Of a DNA stretch of 34,881 nt, positions 8,111-15,597 are shown one piece after another. The translations under genes were made by a program, and so were the position numbers. Every line of letters begins with the position of its first letter. Position 1 is the stretch's first letter. Below the pieces are notes generated by a model that worked only from the letters and a program-made list of their open reading frames with translations, had not been told where the DNA came from and did not search any database. Source of the DNA: Thiotrichaceae bacterium (GTDB taxonomy: Bacteria; Pseudomonadota; Gammaproteobacteria; Beggiatoales; Beggiatoaceae); contig JAABRD010000056.1 in NCBI GenBank assembly GCA_011391085.1, forward strand, positions 1 through 34,881, given 5' to 3'.

Positions 8111-8187
8111 TTTTGGAGTACGGAATTAATTCCGCTTGAAACGGAATTAATTCCGTACTCCAACGGAATTAATTCCGTACTCCAAAA
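8111..8187. repeat. GGAGTACGGAATTAATTCCG palindrome cluster
   Basis: TTGGAGTACGGAATTAATTC is followed by two inverted copies ending in CCGTACTCC. It belongs to the same family as 1-118 and 25622-25810. The rest of the 350-bp gap 8033-8382 holds fragments of the GTAGTGATGCAAT terminal-repeat family (about 8235-8330) and the hairpin at 8337-8370; no gene is seen. Confidence 0.85.
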
Positions 8188-8336
8188 CCCATAACCATTA
8201 CCTTTGCAACACTACCTATCAGAGTTCCATCTTTGAGTAGTGATGAAATTTGGGTGATAACTGAGGACTAGCGGTCATTCTAAGTAGTGAAGCAGAATTT
8301 TTGGTGGTGATGCACAAGATTGTGGTGATGGTCATC

Positions 8337-8370
8337 AAACCTGACAGGTCGCAGAGCACCTGTCAGGTTT
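8337..8370. terminator. Perfect 13-bp hairpin between convergent genes
   Basis: AAACCTGACAGGT (8337-8349), loop CGCAGAGC, ACCTGTCAGGTTT (8358-8370): a perfect 13-bp inverted repeat with A-rich and T-rich outer ends. It lies 13 bases beyond the stop of the minus-strand ATPase/nuclease gene and could terminate transcription in both directions. It may equally be another mobile palindrome. Confidence 0.6.
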
Positions 8371-8382
8371 AAACCGGTGCCG

Positions 8383-10179
8383 TTAAGTCACCAACACCTC
8401 CTCCCACACCAACCGTTCCAATCCCACCGCCACTACCGCATAAGTCCGTAATCGCAACACGCCAGGATATTCCTCCTCCAACACTTCCCGATACCGTTGC
8501 AATTGGGTACGGGCCGCGACGAATTGTTCTTGAACCACGGGTAACGCCTTTAACTCCTCCACCGACTTGGCTTTTACCTCCACCGCCGTCAATTTACCCT
8601 GTTTCTTTAACTTCACATATTTTAACTCGAAGAGAATGTCCCATAACGGCGCCTGTCGCAAGTCTGGCCGAATGATTAAGATTAAATCCCCATACCCACG
8701 GGCTATCTTCGTTTCGGAGTCCATGATATACAAAATATCATCAAACAGTAGCATGACAAAGGCCATCTTCACCGTCAATTCATCGGCCCAGCGATAGTCA
8801 CGATTATCAAACACGGGGAAGTAACTCTGTTCTAGCAACTCACACACCGGTTGCAAATCCCCCGTCCGATAAAATTGCCGGGCTACTTGCCGATTGGTTT
8901 CGCGGGTACTGTCGGCGGGAATCAGTAATTCGTGGAGTTGTTCTACATATAACTTGCGAATCACTAAATTGGGAATCGTGAATAAGAGTTCACGCAGAGG
9001 CGTTTGCCCCACTAGCGTTAACACGCCAAAGTAGTAGAGAAGGGAGACCATGAAACTGCGGTCAGGATTGGGTTTGAGGAGGTCGGTGAGGCTAAATCGG
9101 CTAGATAAACTTGGAATCATTAAGGACGACGTGCTTAACAGGGCGTCCTGAATCACGGGGGCACCGAGTGGTAACGAAGCAATATAAGCCAATTTGTTTT
9201 TATCCATGGCTAAGTTATCGTCTAACATTTCATTCGGGGAACGACACTGTTTTTGGAAGTATTTCCAAAAATACAGGGCTAACGTTGGATTATAAACCAA
9301 GGGCGTGGTGTCGTCATGACAAAACCGATAACCATTGTAAAAGGTCTGCATCGTCGACCGAAATTGGCTAGTCATCTCGCTAGAAAGTTGACAATCGGTC
9401 ACCAATTGCGTCATGGTTGCCGTGACCTCGGCATCGGTGAAACCACATAAATCATTGAACTCTGGTTCTAAGTAAATATTGACGGCGACGTTGTAACCCG
9501 ATGTCATATCACTCATCACCAGCGGCGAGACGCCCGTGATAAACACTTTATCTAACCCGCGCCCAGCACTGGCGGCTTTGACTGCTTTGAATATCGTTTT
9601 CAAGACCCCTTCACCAGTTACTAATTCTTGATAACGTGGCGTCCCCTTTGGACCTTGACTCATCAGTACGTCATTGGCAAAGTTATCGTATTCGTCAATG
9701 AGGAGATAAAGTTGGTAGGGGGTTTGTTGGATGGCTGTCAGTAGCGATTCAAAGGACGACAGGGCGTACTCAGAATAGAGTGTGACGGGTCGCTTCAACC
9801 AATTTTCATATTTGGTAGCCGCTGCTTCAATTTGGTCATTGAGGTGTCGATGTATGGCTTGACGGAGGTCGGTGAGATTGGTATGCGCTTCCACCTTGGA
9901 AAAATCCCATTTCATCACAAAATACTGATTGTGCTTGGGCGTCGGGTTCTTGCCAATGGCTAAGTGGCCAAATAATGATTCAAACTGAGGCGCTTTGGCC
10001 ACGTCATAGTAGTTTTCTAGCATGGACAATAACAGGCTTTTACCAAAGCGGCGGGGGCGCAAAAAGAGTAAATGTTCACCCGCTTCTTCCAAAAGAGGAA
10101 TCTTCTCCGTGCGGTCGATATAAAAATAGTGGTTGGTAATGATTTTGTCAAAGTGGCTAATGCCATACGGAAATTTCAT
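8383..10179 (-). CDS. AAA-ATPase-like protein with C-terminal PD-(D/E)XK nuclease domain (DUF1703 type)
   Basis: The 598-residue protein belongs to the large AAA-ATPase-like/PD-(D/E)XK family. The N-terminal domain starts GISHFDKIITNHYFYIDRT and has the phosphate-binding motif RPRRFGKS at residues 41-48 (K47). A Walker-B-like strand YLLIDEYDNFAN follows. The C-terminal nuclease core is intact: D498 (YGDLILII) and E518/K520 (FELKYVK). The protein is full length with no lesions. Its biological role is not established; these genes occur in many copies in some genomes and behave like mobile or conflict genes. A Shine-Dalgarno, AAGAGGTGA, lies about 7 bases from the ATG but is fully enclosed in a perfect 10-bp hairpin (10185-10212), which suggests translational control. 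Confidence 0.9.
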   Translation of the reverse strand: MKFPYGISHFDKIITNHYFYIDRTEKIPLLEEAGEHLLFLRPRRFGKSLLLSMLENYYDVAKAPQFESLFGHLAIGKNPTPKHNQYFVMKWDFSKVEAHTNLTDLRQAIHRHLNDQIEAAATKYENWLKRPVTLYSEYALSSFESLLTAIQQTPYQLYLLIDEYDNFANDVLMSQGPKGTPRYQELVTGEGVLKTIFKAVKAASAGRGLDKVFITGVSPLVMSDMTSGYNVAVNIYLEPEFNDLCGFTDAEVTATMTQLVTDCQLSSEMTSQFRSTMQTFYNGYRFCHDDTTPLVYNPTLALYFWKYFQKQCRSPNEMLDDNLAMDKNKLAYIASLPLGAPVIQDALLSTSSLMIPSLSSRFSLTDLLKPNPDRSFMVSLLYYFGVLTLVGQTPLRELLFTIPNLVIRKLYVEQLHELLIPADSTRETNRQVARQFYRTGDLQPVCELLEQSYFPVFDNRDYRWADELTVKMAFVMLLFDDILYIMDSETKIARGYGDLILIIRPDLRQAPLWDILFELKYVKLKKQGKLTAVEVKAKSVEELKALPVVQEQFVAARTQLQRYREVLEEEYPGVLRLRTYAVVAVGLERLVWEEVLVT

Positions 10180-10184
10180 GGGGA

Positions 10185-10212
10185 GTCACCTCTTATCAGT
10201 GAAAGAGGTGAC
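10185..10212 (-). promoter_or_regulatory. Hairpin sequestering the ribosome-binding site of the ATPase/nuclease gene
   Basis: On the minus strand the leader reads GTCACCTCTT, loop TCACTGAT, AAGAGGTGAC, then TCCCC and the ATG. The 10-bp stem is perfect, and its 3' arm contains the whole Shine-Dalgarno (AGAGGTGA), paired with its own anti-Shine-Dalgarno. Such a structure would block initiation unless melted or bound. Confidence 0.75.
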
Positions 10213-10245
10213 AGTTTAACAGAAGAGAGGAAAGTTGTCAACCGT

Positions 10246-10271
10246 GGAGTCCAAGACATGTCTTGGACACC
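10246..10271. repeat. GGAGTCCAAGA hairpin
   Basis: GGAGTCCAAGA (10246-10256), loop CATG, TCTTGGACACC (10261-10271), one mismatch. It belongs to the same family as 5675-5700, 18989-19014 and 24571-24596. Confidence 0.8.
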
Positions 10272-10323
10272 ATCAAGTTTTATTCTACTACCACCCCCTT
10301 CTCCAGCACCACGTCCTTCCCTA

Positions 10324-10512
10324 ATGTCACCCCAGACAATAGCAGAGGCGACGGGCAAGTACATAGAGTTGGTTTTCCCCGAAAGTATTGATTTCGGAAT
10401 CACCATAGACACTTATGCAAGTGCTTACCTACAGTTAAGCAAAAGCAAAGTGCCTGTCGCGAGTTTAGAAATGCACGCAGTGCCCAGAAACATCATACTG
10501 GCGGCGCCATAA
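10324..10512 (+). CDS. Possible gene fragment, 62 residues, unknown
   Basis: The open frame continues upstream through a proline-rich stretch (PPPSPAPRPSL) into the hairpin at 10246-10271, so the ATG at 10324 is only a nominal start and has no Shine-Dalgarno. The peptide (TGKYIELVFPESIDF and following) looks more protein-like than the alternatives on this stretch but matches nothing I recognise. The stop is 72 bases before a rho-independent terminator. It may be the end of a decayed gene. Confidence 0.25.
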   Translation: MSPQTIAEATGKYIELVFPESIDFGITIDTYASAYLQLSKSKVPVASLEMHAVPRNIILAAP

Positions 10513-10584
10513 GATAAGTCCACCGTTATTGGCCGCCGAGCCGACAACTTCTTAATTACCTCCTCCTTTCACTTTATGGATTTA

Positions 10585-10614
10585 GGATGACTTGCAAAAG
10601 TCATCCTTTTTTTT
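10585..10614 (+). terminator. Rho-independent terminator
   Basis: GGATGACT (10585-10592), loop TGCAAA, AGTCATCC (10599-10606), then eight T residues (10607-10614). With the flanking A-T pair the stem is 9 bp. This is the clearest intrinsic terminator in the window. It points along the plus strand, yet no robust gene lies upstream; see the small-RNA candidate in the findings. The ATG of the next ORF starts right after the T tract. Confidence 0.85.
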
Positions 10615-10818
10615 ATGACCGAAACTGAACTTATAGAAATTCAACATAACATAATTCGTTTGATGCAACAAAACGGTGAACTAATCACAACGTTGCAAAA
10701 ATTAACTAGGAAAATAGAGATTGCCTATTGGATATGCGGAAGTTCACTATGGCTAGGTATTTTATCGGTGCTAGGAATTACCGTGATGAGGTTGGCTTAT
10801 CATTTGACGGGGAAATAG
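10615..10818 (+). CDS. Small single-span membrane protein, 67 residues
   Basis: The first 35 residues form an amphipathic, heptad-like helix (ELIEIQHNIIRLMQQNGELI). A probable membrane span follows (YWICGSSLWLGILSVLGITVM, residues about 39-59), with a short tail. No family is recognised. The ATG directly follows the T tract of an intrinsic terminator and has no Shine-Dalgarno, so either the start is internal (for example the ATG at 10663) or the ORF is a remnant. The coherent helix/transmembrane pattern argues that it is or was a real gene. Confidence 0.45.
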   Translation: MTETELIEIQHNIIRLMQQNGELITTLQKLTRKIEIAYWICGSSLWLGILSVLGITVMRLAYHLTGK

Positions 10819-10887
10819 GTTTAAACATTAAAAATTCAAGGATGGATGATTATATTAAGCAAATGACTCAGTAAAACCACTACGTGT

Positions 10888-10936
10888 CCAAACCAGGGGA
10901 CGAGGGACAAAGCTACGCTTTGGACTCCTGGTTTGG
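10888..10936. repeat. Inverted repeat CCAAACCAGG ... CCTGGTTTGG
   Basis: Ten-bp arms at 10888-10897 and 10927-10936 enclose a related inner stem (GGGACAAAGC/GCTTTGGACTCC). It is a variant of the GGAGTCCAA family. A TATAAT at 10945-10950 follows and could be a -10 box for the pseudogene, with only a poor -35 (TTGGAC, 19-bp spacing). Confidence 0.7.
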
Positions 10937-10974
10937 TATTTGAGTATAATATAAAGAGAGTAATCTATTCCGTT

Positions 10975-11000
10975 CCACTATCCGCTATCCACTCTCCACT
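10975..11000 (+). repeat. Heptamer leader before the ATPase pseudogene
   Basis: CCACTAT, CCGCTAT, CCACTCT, CCACT in tandem, ending 7 bases before the ATG at 11008. It has the same strand orientation and position as the nrdA leader, and again there is no Shine-Dalgarno. Confidence 0.8.
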
Positions 11001-11007
11001 AAAAACC

Positions 11008-12176
11008 ATGCACTACCCCCTCGCAGAAAGCATCGGCGACCCTGACCTACTGGATCGAAATTCGCCCCCATGTTAGTCACAGGTTCTTATGTCGGCTGGT
11101 TAATGCAAATCATTGCCAAACATTTACAAGCCGGCCGGTTGGAACACTTTCATCTCTCACCCTATCTGACCTCTGACGAAGGCTTACAAGCGGTCTTTAA
11201 ATATGCCGAAGAATCTCAACAACTGCTGACGAATGAAACGGCGGCACAACTGAATGAACTGTGCTTTGCCGACCCGTTCTTTATCTCTTGTGTCATCAAC
11301 AGTCAGATAGCAGGCAAAGATTTAACCACGACGGCGGGGGTGATTGACGCGGTGAACTATGAAGTGGCGAATCGGAAGTCGCAGATGTCGGGGACGTGGG
11401 AGGAGTATTTACAACGGACTTTGCAACGCATCAATAACCGCCATGCCAAGACGTTGTTGTTGCATTTAAGCAAACAAGCGGACCGCTACTGGACGCCACG
11501 GGAGTTAAAGGAAGTGTTGCACCTGGACCTGGAGATAGGTGACATTCAACAGAAATTGGTGTTGTTGTCGGAAGCGGATTTGATTGACCGGGGTTCTTCC
11601 GATATTCAATTCCAGGGATTGAGTGATGGGACCTTGAATTTGATTATCCGCCATCGCTTTGAGGAGGAAATTAATCAATTTGTGCCAGACTTGAAACAGG
11701 AGTTTCAGGACAAGATAGCCCAATTAACCACTGAGAATCGTCAGTTACGGGGGAAGCTGAATCACTTGTCAGGAAAATTGGCAGAACATCTGTTGGCCAA
11801 TGCGTTACGTGGACGCCGCAAAGTGCAGTTAGCGGACTTTTTCCCAGACGCCCCGCCACAAGAGACACCGTTCACGTTGGTGTTGGTTCGGGAACGGGTG
11901 GTGATACAACGTCAAGATGGGAAGGTGTTCGAACTGGATGTGGTGGCTGACAGTGACGATGACCGTGTGTTATTAGTGGAGGTTAAAAAGCTACAGGTGA
12001 AAACGGGGTTGGCCCAGGTGGAACTCTTTGCGGAAAAGGTGGCGGTCTATCGGCAACAGTTTCCCTCCAAAGTGGTGTTTGCCGGGTTCTTATCGTTAGG
12101 TGGCTTTACGGAGGAGGCGCAGGCGTGTTGTCAGGCGGGGGGGATAGTGAGGGCGGAACGGGTGGAACGGTTTTAG
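11008..12176 (+). pseudogene. Internally deleted ATPase with C-terminal nuclease-like domain
   Basis: The ATG at 11008 starts MHYPLAESIGDPDLL, which I recognise as the N-terminus of a large ATPase family of sulfur bacteria. It runs into a stop at 11074-11076. From about 11054 the +1-related frame gives SKFAPMLVTGSYVGWL, which in intact members lies a couple of hundred residues later, after the Walker A and B motifs. An internal deletion with frameshift at about 11053 therefore removed the nucleotide-binding core. The rest (11070-12176, 368 residues) is open: a helical middle part, a coiled coil near FQDKIAQLTTENRQLRGKL, and a PD-(D/E)XK-like C-terminus (FELDVVAD...LLVEVKK). The remnant could still be translated from 11070, but no ribosome-binding site supports this. 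The family identification rests on recall. Confidence 0.75.
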
Positions 12177-12191
12177 TTAGGTAGTGAAGTC

Positions 12192-12221
12192 GGTGGGCAA
12201 CGACAAACCGCGTTGCCCACC
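12192..12221. repeat. GGTGGGCAAC palindrome plus 9-bp duplication
   Basis: GGTGGGCAACG pairs with CGTTGCCCACC. It is followed by a tandem 9-bp duplication, CTACAAATG, at 12222-12230 and 12231-12239. Confidence 0.85.
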
Positions 12222-12245
12222 CTACAAATGCTACAAATGCTAATC

Positions 12246-12262
12246 GGTGCGTAGGACGCACC
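12246..12262 (-). terminator. Hairpin after rpoS
   Basis: GGTGCGT, loop AGG, ACGCACC forms a perfect 7-bp stem 7 bases beyond the rpoS stop codon. It may terminate rpoS, and also the opposing pseudogene. No T tract is present, so confidence is limited. Confidence 0.45.
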
Positions 12263-12269
12263 CTACCTA

Positions 12270-13187
12270 TTACCGAAACACCGTATCTATCGAGAATCCT
12301 TCCCTATCTACAATTTCCCGCAGGCGTTTTAGCGCATCAATTTGAATTTGTCGGACTCGTTCGCGGGTGATTTGCAACTCCTCTCCCACCTCTTCTAAAG
12401 TGGCAATTTCACCACTGCCTAGCCCAAACCGTCGTTCTAACACAACTCTTTGTTTATCAGTCAGTTGCGATAACCAAAGGTCAATTTGTTTGGCCATGTC
12501 AGCATCCTGTAACACCTCCATCGGGTCGGGATTTTGTTCATCAGGAATGGTTTCTATCAACGACTTCTCATTCTCCGAAACAATGGGCGTGTCTGCTGAG
12601 GTGATGCGTTCATTGAGGGCCAACATATTCTTAACGTCCTCAATACTTTTGTCCAGATGATGGGCGACATCTTCGGGAGTGGGTTCACGGTCTAAACTTT
12701 GTGACAAGTTGCGGGCCGCCCGTAAATAGACATTGATTTCTTTAAGAATGTGGATAGGCAGGCGAATGGTGCGACCTTGGTTCATGATGGCGCGGTCAAT
12801 CGTTTGTTTAATCCACCAGGTGGCATACGTGGAGAAGCGGAAGCCACGGTTATGGTCAAATTTTTCGACGGCGCGGATGAGTCCAATGTTGCCTTCTTCA
12901 ATAAGGTCAATGAGGTCTAACCCACGATTCATGTAGCGGCGGGCAATTTTGACGACGAGGCGGAGATTGGATTCAATCATCTTGGTCCGCGCCTCCTGGT
13001 CTCCGCGTTTGGTACGTTTGGAATATTCAACTTCTTCTTCCGCCGTCAGCAGGTTAGAAAAGCCAATTTCGTGCAAGTAGAGGCGAGTGGCATCCCAGTC
13101 GTTGTCTTTGAGATTTTGAAATTGTTGGTCGAGTTCATCATCGATTTTGATTAAGTCGTCACTTAGAAAAGGGTCTTCTGCTTCCAT
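12270..13187 (-). CDS. rpoS: RNA polymerase sigma factor RpoS (stationary-phase/general stress)
   Basis: This group 2 sigma-70 factor directs RNA polymerase to stress and stationary-phase promoters. Regions are clear: 1.2 ([21 protein letters not shown]), 2.1-2.4 ([23 protein letters not shown], then [17 protein letters not shown]), 3 ([20 protein letters not shown]) and 4.1-4.2 ([16 protein letters not shown], ending [19 protein letters not shown]). [11 protein letters not shown] and the C-terminus FSIDTVFR match RpoS rather than RpoD or RpoH. I use the ATG at 13187 (305 residues), with AGAAGG 10 bases upstream. The frame stays open to 13499, but that part is the out-of-frame reading of the upstream nlpD-like gene. 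An acidic KEEL-KEEL segment coming from a 15-bp-period duplication (13206-13233) lies just before the chosen start, so an alternative TTG start there is possible. Confidence 0.93.
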   Translation of the reverse strand: MEAEDPFLSDDLIKIDDELDQQFQNLKDNDWDATRLYLHEIGFSNLLTAEEEVEYSKRTKRGDQEARTKMIESNLRLVVKIARRYMNRGLDLIDLIEEGNIGLIRAVEKFDHNRGFRFSTYATWWIKQTIDRAIMNQGRTIRLPIHILKEINVYLRAARNLSQSLDREPTPEDVAHHLDKSIEDVKNMLALNERITSADTPIVSENEKSLIETIPDEQNPDPMEVLQDADMAKQIDLWLSQLTDKQRVVLERRFGLGSGEIATLEEVGEELQITRERVRQIQIDALKRLREIVDREGFSIDTVFR

Positions 13188-13266
13188 GAAAGTAGAACCT
13201 TCTGACAATTCCTCTTTTAGCAATTCCTCTTTTGGTAATTTCTTCTCTTTTGAGGAGGTGGAACGT

Positions 13267-14007
13267 TTAGGGTTTGGGGAGAGACTCCAAAGGCGCCAAG
13301 GTTTTGTCCCAACATCTAATTTCAAAGTAGAGGGAGGGTTGCTGTTGGGTATTCGTGCCCATGTTGGCAATAAGTTGTCCTGCTTGCACACGAGTGCCAG
13401 GGTGGACTCGGCGGGTCCGAGTGTTTGCGTAAATGCTTGAAAATGCTTGATTATGTTGGATAATAATGATATTACGAAGGTCATTATAAACATCCTCACT
13501 ATGGGTTACGACGCCAGCTGCGGCGGCGTAAATGGGTTGTCCAAGTTGTCCAAAGAGGTTGATACTCTTTATTCCGGTTGGTGAGTTATTTGCGACTCTC
13601 TTGGAGTATTGTGTGGGCCATTGCCAGGATACGGGTGGATAACAATATTGTTCCTGAGAAACAGTTGTTTCTGGTAGTGTACGGGGGCCATGATAAACTT
13701 GTTTGCAATTAGGGCAAGAAGGGGTTGTTTTGCCAGTGGTTGCGCTAATCAGTAATGTTTGTCCAGGATAGATGGTATAAGGGGTTTGCAATTGATTTAA
13801 CTGGGCTAGGACTGACACATTTTTTCCCAATTTTTTGGCGATGTTGTAGAGAGTGTCTTTAGGTTGTACAATGTAAATATTATTTGGGGATTGTAGGATG
13901 GACGTGTCTGAAGGCGTTGCAGGAGTGGAAGGGGAGACGGTACAACCACCGTAGAGTATGGTGAGGGCAACGGTAATCAAAGTGGGTAAGGTTTTTGTGG
14001 TACACAC
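13267..14007 (-). CDS. nlpD: NlpD-like lipoprotein: one LysM and a degenerate LytM (M23) domain
   Basis: NlpD proteins sit in the outer membrane and activate cell-wall amidases during division. Visible here: an N-terminal hydrophobic segment ending in a cysteine (TILYGGC); one LysM ([19 protein letters not shown], ending [11 protein letters not shown]); a spacer with a Cys pair; and a LytM fold (WQWPTQ...[12 protein letters not shown]...IIIIQH...[11 protein letters not shown]...LYFEIR). The zinc ligands of active M23 peptidases are lost: the final HxH is SLYFEIR and YAH is YAN. This matches an activator rather than a hydrolase. No in-frame ATG exists near the signal segment, so I take GTG at 14007 as start (246 residues), preceded by TTATTCATTATTCATTATC repeats. 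The longer frame to 14235 reads through palindromic repeats. rpoS follows 79 bp downstream, the classical nlpD-rpoS order. Confidence 0.8.
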   Translation of the reverse strand: MCTTKTLPTLITVALTILYGGCTVSPSTPATPSDTSILQSPNNIYIVQPKDTLYNIAKKLGKNVSVLAQLNQLQTPYTIYPGQTLLISATTGKTTPSCPNCKQVYHGPRTLPETTVSQEQYCYPPVSWQWPTQYSKRVANNSPTGIKSINLFGQLGQPIYAAAAGVVTHSEDVYNDLRNIIIIQHNQAFSSIYANTRTRRVHPGTRVQAGQLIANMGTNTQQQPSLYFEIRCWDKTLAPLESLPKP

Positions 14008-14047
14008 GGGATTATCAATAGATAATGAATAATGAATAACGGTAATC

Positions 14048-14228
14048 GGTAGTGATGCAATGTGGGTGATATGTTTACCCTCTCCCCCTGGGAGAGGGGC
14101 CGGGGGTGAGGGTAAGGACGTCGTGATACCAGAACATTTCTGCTTCACTACTTTAGGACTTACGCAGCCACCCCGACCCTCCCCCCACGCGGGGAAGGAG
14201 TGATTCCCCGTGTACGGGGGGAGAGGGG
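14048..14228. repeat. GTAGTGATGCAAT element with nested GC-rich palindromes
   Basis: GGTAGTGATGCAATGTGGGT begins at about 14048. The other terminus, reading TGCTTCACTAC in the opposite sense, ends at about 14151. Between them lies the palindrome TACCCTCTCCCCC/GAGGGTA with an inner GGGAGAGGGGCCGGGGG. After TAGGACTTACGCA (14154-14166) comes a second GC-rich dyad: CCTCCCCCCACGCGGGG against CCCCGTGTACGGGGGGAGG. No gene is seen in 14008-14244. Confidence 0.75.
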
Positions 14229-14244
14229 GTGTCAAATCAACGAC

Positions 14245-15489
14245 TTATTTCTTTGGCAGAATCGTTAATTCTTGTCCTGGATAGACAGTATAAGGGGGGC
14301 CAATGCCATTGAGGTGGGCAAGTTCTTCTTCTTTCATGCCATATTGAGTGGCGATTCGGTAGAGAGTTTCGCCGTCGCGAACTTTGTGTTTGATATAGTT
14401 AATATTCGGGGGTGACAGACTGGTTGTAGATTTCTCTTTGTCAGTTTCGGTAGAGGAGGCAACGACTCGTAGTTGTTGTCCCACGGAAAGTTGATTGGTA
14501 GAGAGACCATTCCAGGTTTTCACTTCCGTCACGGTGCAACCATAGCGTTTGGAAACGTTCAACAGGGTGTCTCCAGGCATGACGGTATGATAGCCGGTCT
14601 TTCCCTCTTCAATAGCAGTAGTTTTTCGAGACGCGGAAGAGGGTGGGATGGCAGAGGGTGGACTGACTACCAGAATTTGTCCTTCGGCGAGGGTGTAAGG
14701 TGGTTGCAAGTCGTTCCAAGCGGCTATGTCACCTTCGCTGTATCCGTACATTTTGGCAATATTGTAAAGGGTGTCGCTTGGGTTGACCAGATGTCGTCCG
14801 GAACTTTTTTGACCACCTGCTGGGGACGCCCGTGTTTCAGTCGTGCTAACCGTGGTAGTGGAAGAAACAGGGGGGGCCACCTCCGAAGCGTCGTCTTTGC
14901 CAGACGGTGGCGAAACGCGCAAGCGTTGGCCCACGGTGAGGCTGTTGATTTGCAATCCGTTCCACTGTTTGATTTGGTCAACCGTGCGATTATAATGTTT
15001 GGCAATTCTGTAGAGGTTTTCTTGAGGTGCTACCGTGTGATAGATACCTTCGTCGTTGATTCCCTGTTCATAGGTGCCACCGGTGGTGGCGGGTTTACTG
15101 TCGTATACGGGCGATGGGGTAAGAGTTGTCGAGTCCGTGGGACCAGAAAGGGTTAGGATTTGGCCGGGCCGAATTTCATAGGAAGAAGGGAGTTTATTCC
15201 ATCTGGCGAGGTCTTTATAGTCCAAGCAACATTGAGTAGCAATCCCATAGAGGGTGTCTTTAGGTTTCACGGCGTAGGTGACGCCGCAATCGCAACCGGT
15301 GGTGGGGAACGTAGGGTTTGAGGTACCACTGTCAGGTATTCTGCCATCCCCCGGATCCACGATGGGTTTGTTGTTGTCTATGATGGGAGGCGGTGTGGCA
15401 GGAGGAGTGGTGACGCAACCGCTATGGAGTAAGATAACAATGACGAGAGTAAAGACAATTTGCAGTGTTGGTAGAAGTGGTTTGTGCAT
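14245..15489 (-). CDS. Lipoprotein with five LysM domains
   Basis: The 414-residue protein has an N-terminal signal (PTLQIVFTLVIVILLHSGC) with a candidate lipoprotein cysteine at about residue 25. Five LysM modules of about 45 residues are joined by Ser/Thr/Pro-rich linkers. Each follows the pattern (Y/H)xVxxxDTLYxIAxxYG...xxWNxLxxxxLxxGQxLxVS. LysM binds GlcNAc-containing glycans, so the protein probably coats or bridges peptidoglycan at the outer membrane or outside. No catalytic domain is present. AAGGA lies about 10 bases before the ATG. It is encoded between another five-LysM gene and the NlpD-like gene, all in one direction towards rpoS. Confidence 0.88.
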   Translation of the reverse strand: MHKPLLPTLQIVFTLVIVILLHSGCVTTPPATPPPIIDNNKPIVDPGDGRIPDSGTSNPTFPTTGCDCGVTYAVKPKDTLYGIATQCCLDYKDLARWNKLPSSYEIRPGQILTLSGPTDSTTLTPSPVYDSKPATTGGTYEQGINDEGIYHTVAPQENLYRIAKHYNRTVDQIKQWNGLQINSLTVGQRLRVSPPSGKDDASEVAPPVSSTTTVSTTETRASPAGGQKSSGRHLVNPSDTLYNIAKMYGYSEGDIAAWNDLQPPYTLAEGQILVVSPPSAIPPSSASRKTTAIEEGKTGYHTVMPGDTLLNVSKRYGCTVTEVKTWNGLSTNQLSVGQQLRVVASSTETDKEKSTTSLSPPNINYIKHKVRDGETLYRIATQYGMKEEELAHLNGIGPPYTVYPGQELTILPKK

Positions 15490-15534
15490 AGTTTATTTTC
15501 CTTAAAGTCAGAAGAAGAGGTCAAATCTTTAATT

Positions 15535-15597
15535 TATGCCCAGGAGTCTAAGGCGAGGCTTTGCCAGGCGGACAAAACTTCGCTTTGGACATCTGTA
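15535..15597. repeat. Repeat remnant between the two LysM genes
   Basis: GGAGTCTAAGGCGAGGCTTTGCC and GGACAAAACTTCGCTTTGGAC are related to the GGAGTCCAAAGC...GCTTTGGACTCC family. The 108-bp gap contains no gene. Confidence 0.55.

Noticed and set aside
10072-10323. N-terminal part of the 146-codon plus-strand ORF
   Set aside because: It is antisense to the conserved N-terminus of the ATPase/nuclease gene and crosses its regulatory hairpin; only the part after 10272 could be a gene remnant.
13431-13450. 10-bp tandem AAATGCTTGA in the NlpD-like gene as a recent duplication
   Set aside because: The encoded segment ([10 protein letters not shown]) aligns with normal LytM spacing without an insertion, so the repeat appears to be chance.
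13188-13499. N-terminal extension of RpoS by 104 residues
   Set aside because: Most of this stretch (13267-13499) is the conserved coding sequence of the NlpD-like gene read in another frame; the remainder before 13188 has no start codon as good as the ATG at 13187. The extension has no sigma-factor similarity, and 305 residues is close to normal RpoS length.
14473-15156. 227-codon plus-strand ORF opposite the five-LysM gene
   Set aside because: It is antisense to a protein with clear repeated LysM motifs and has Gly/Arg/Trp-rich content typical of a shadow frame.
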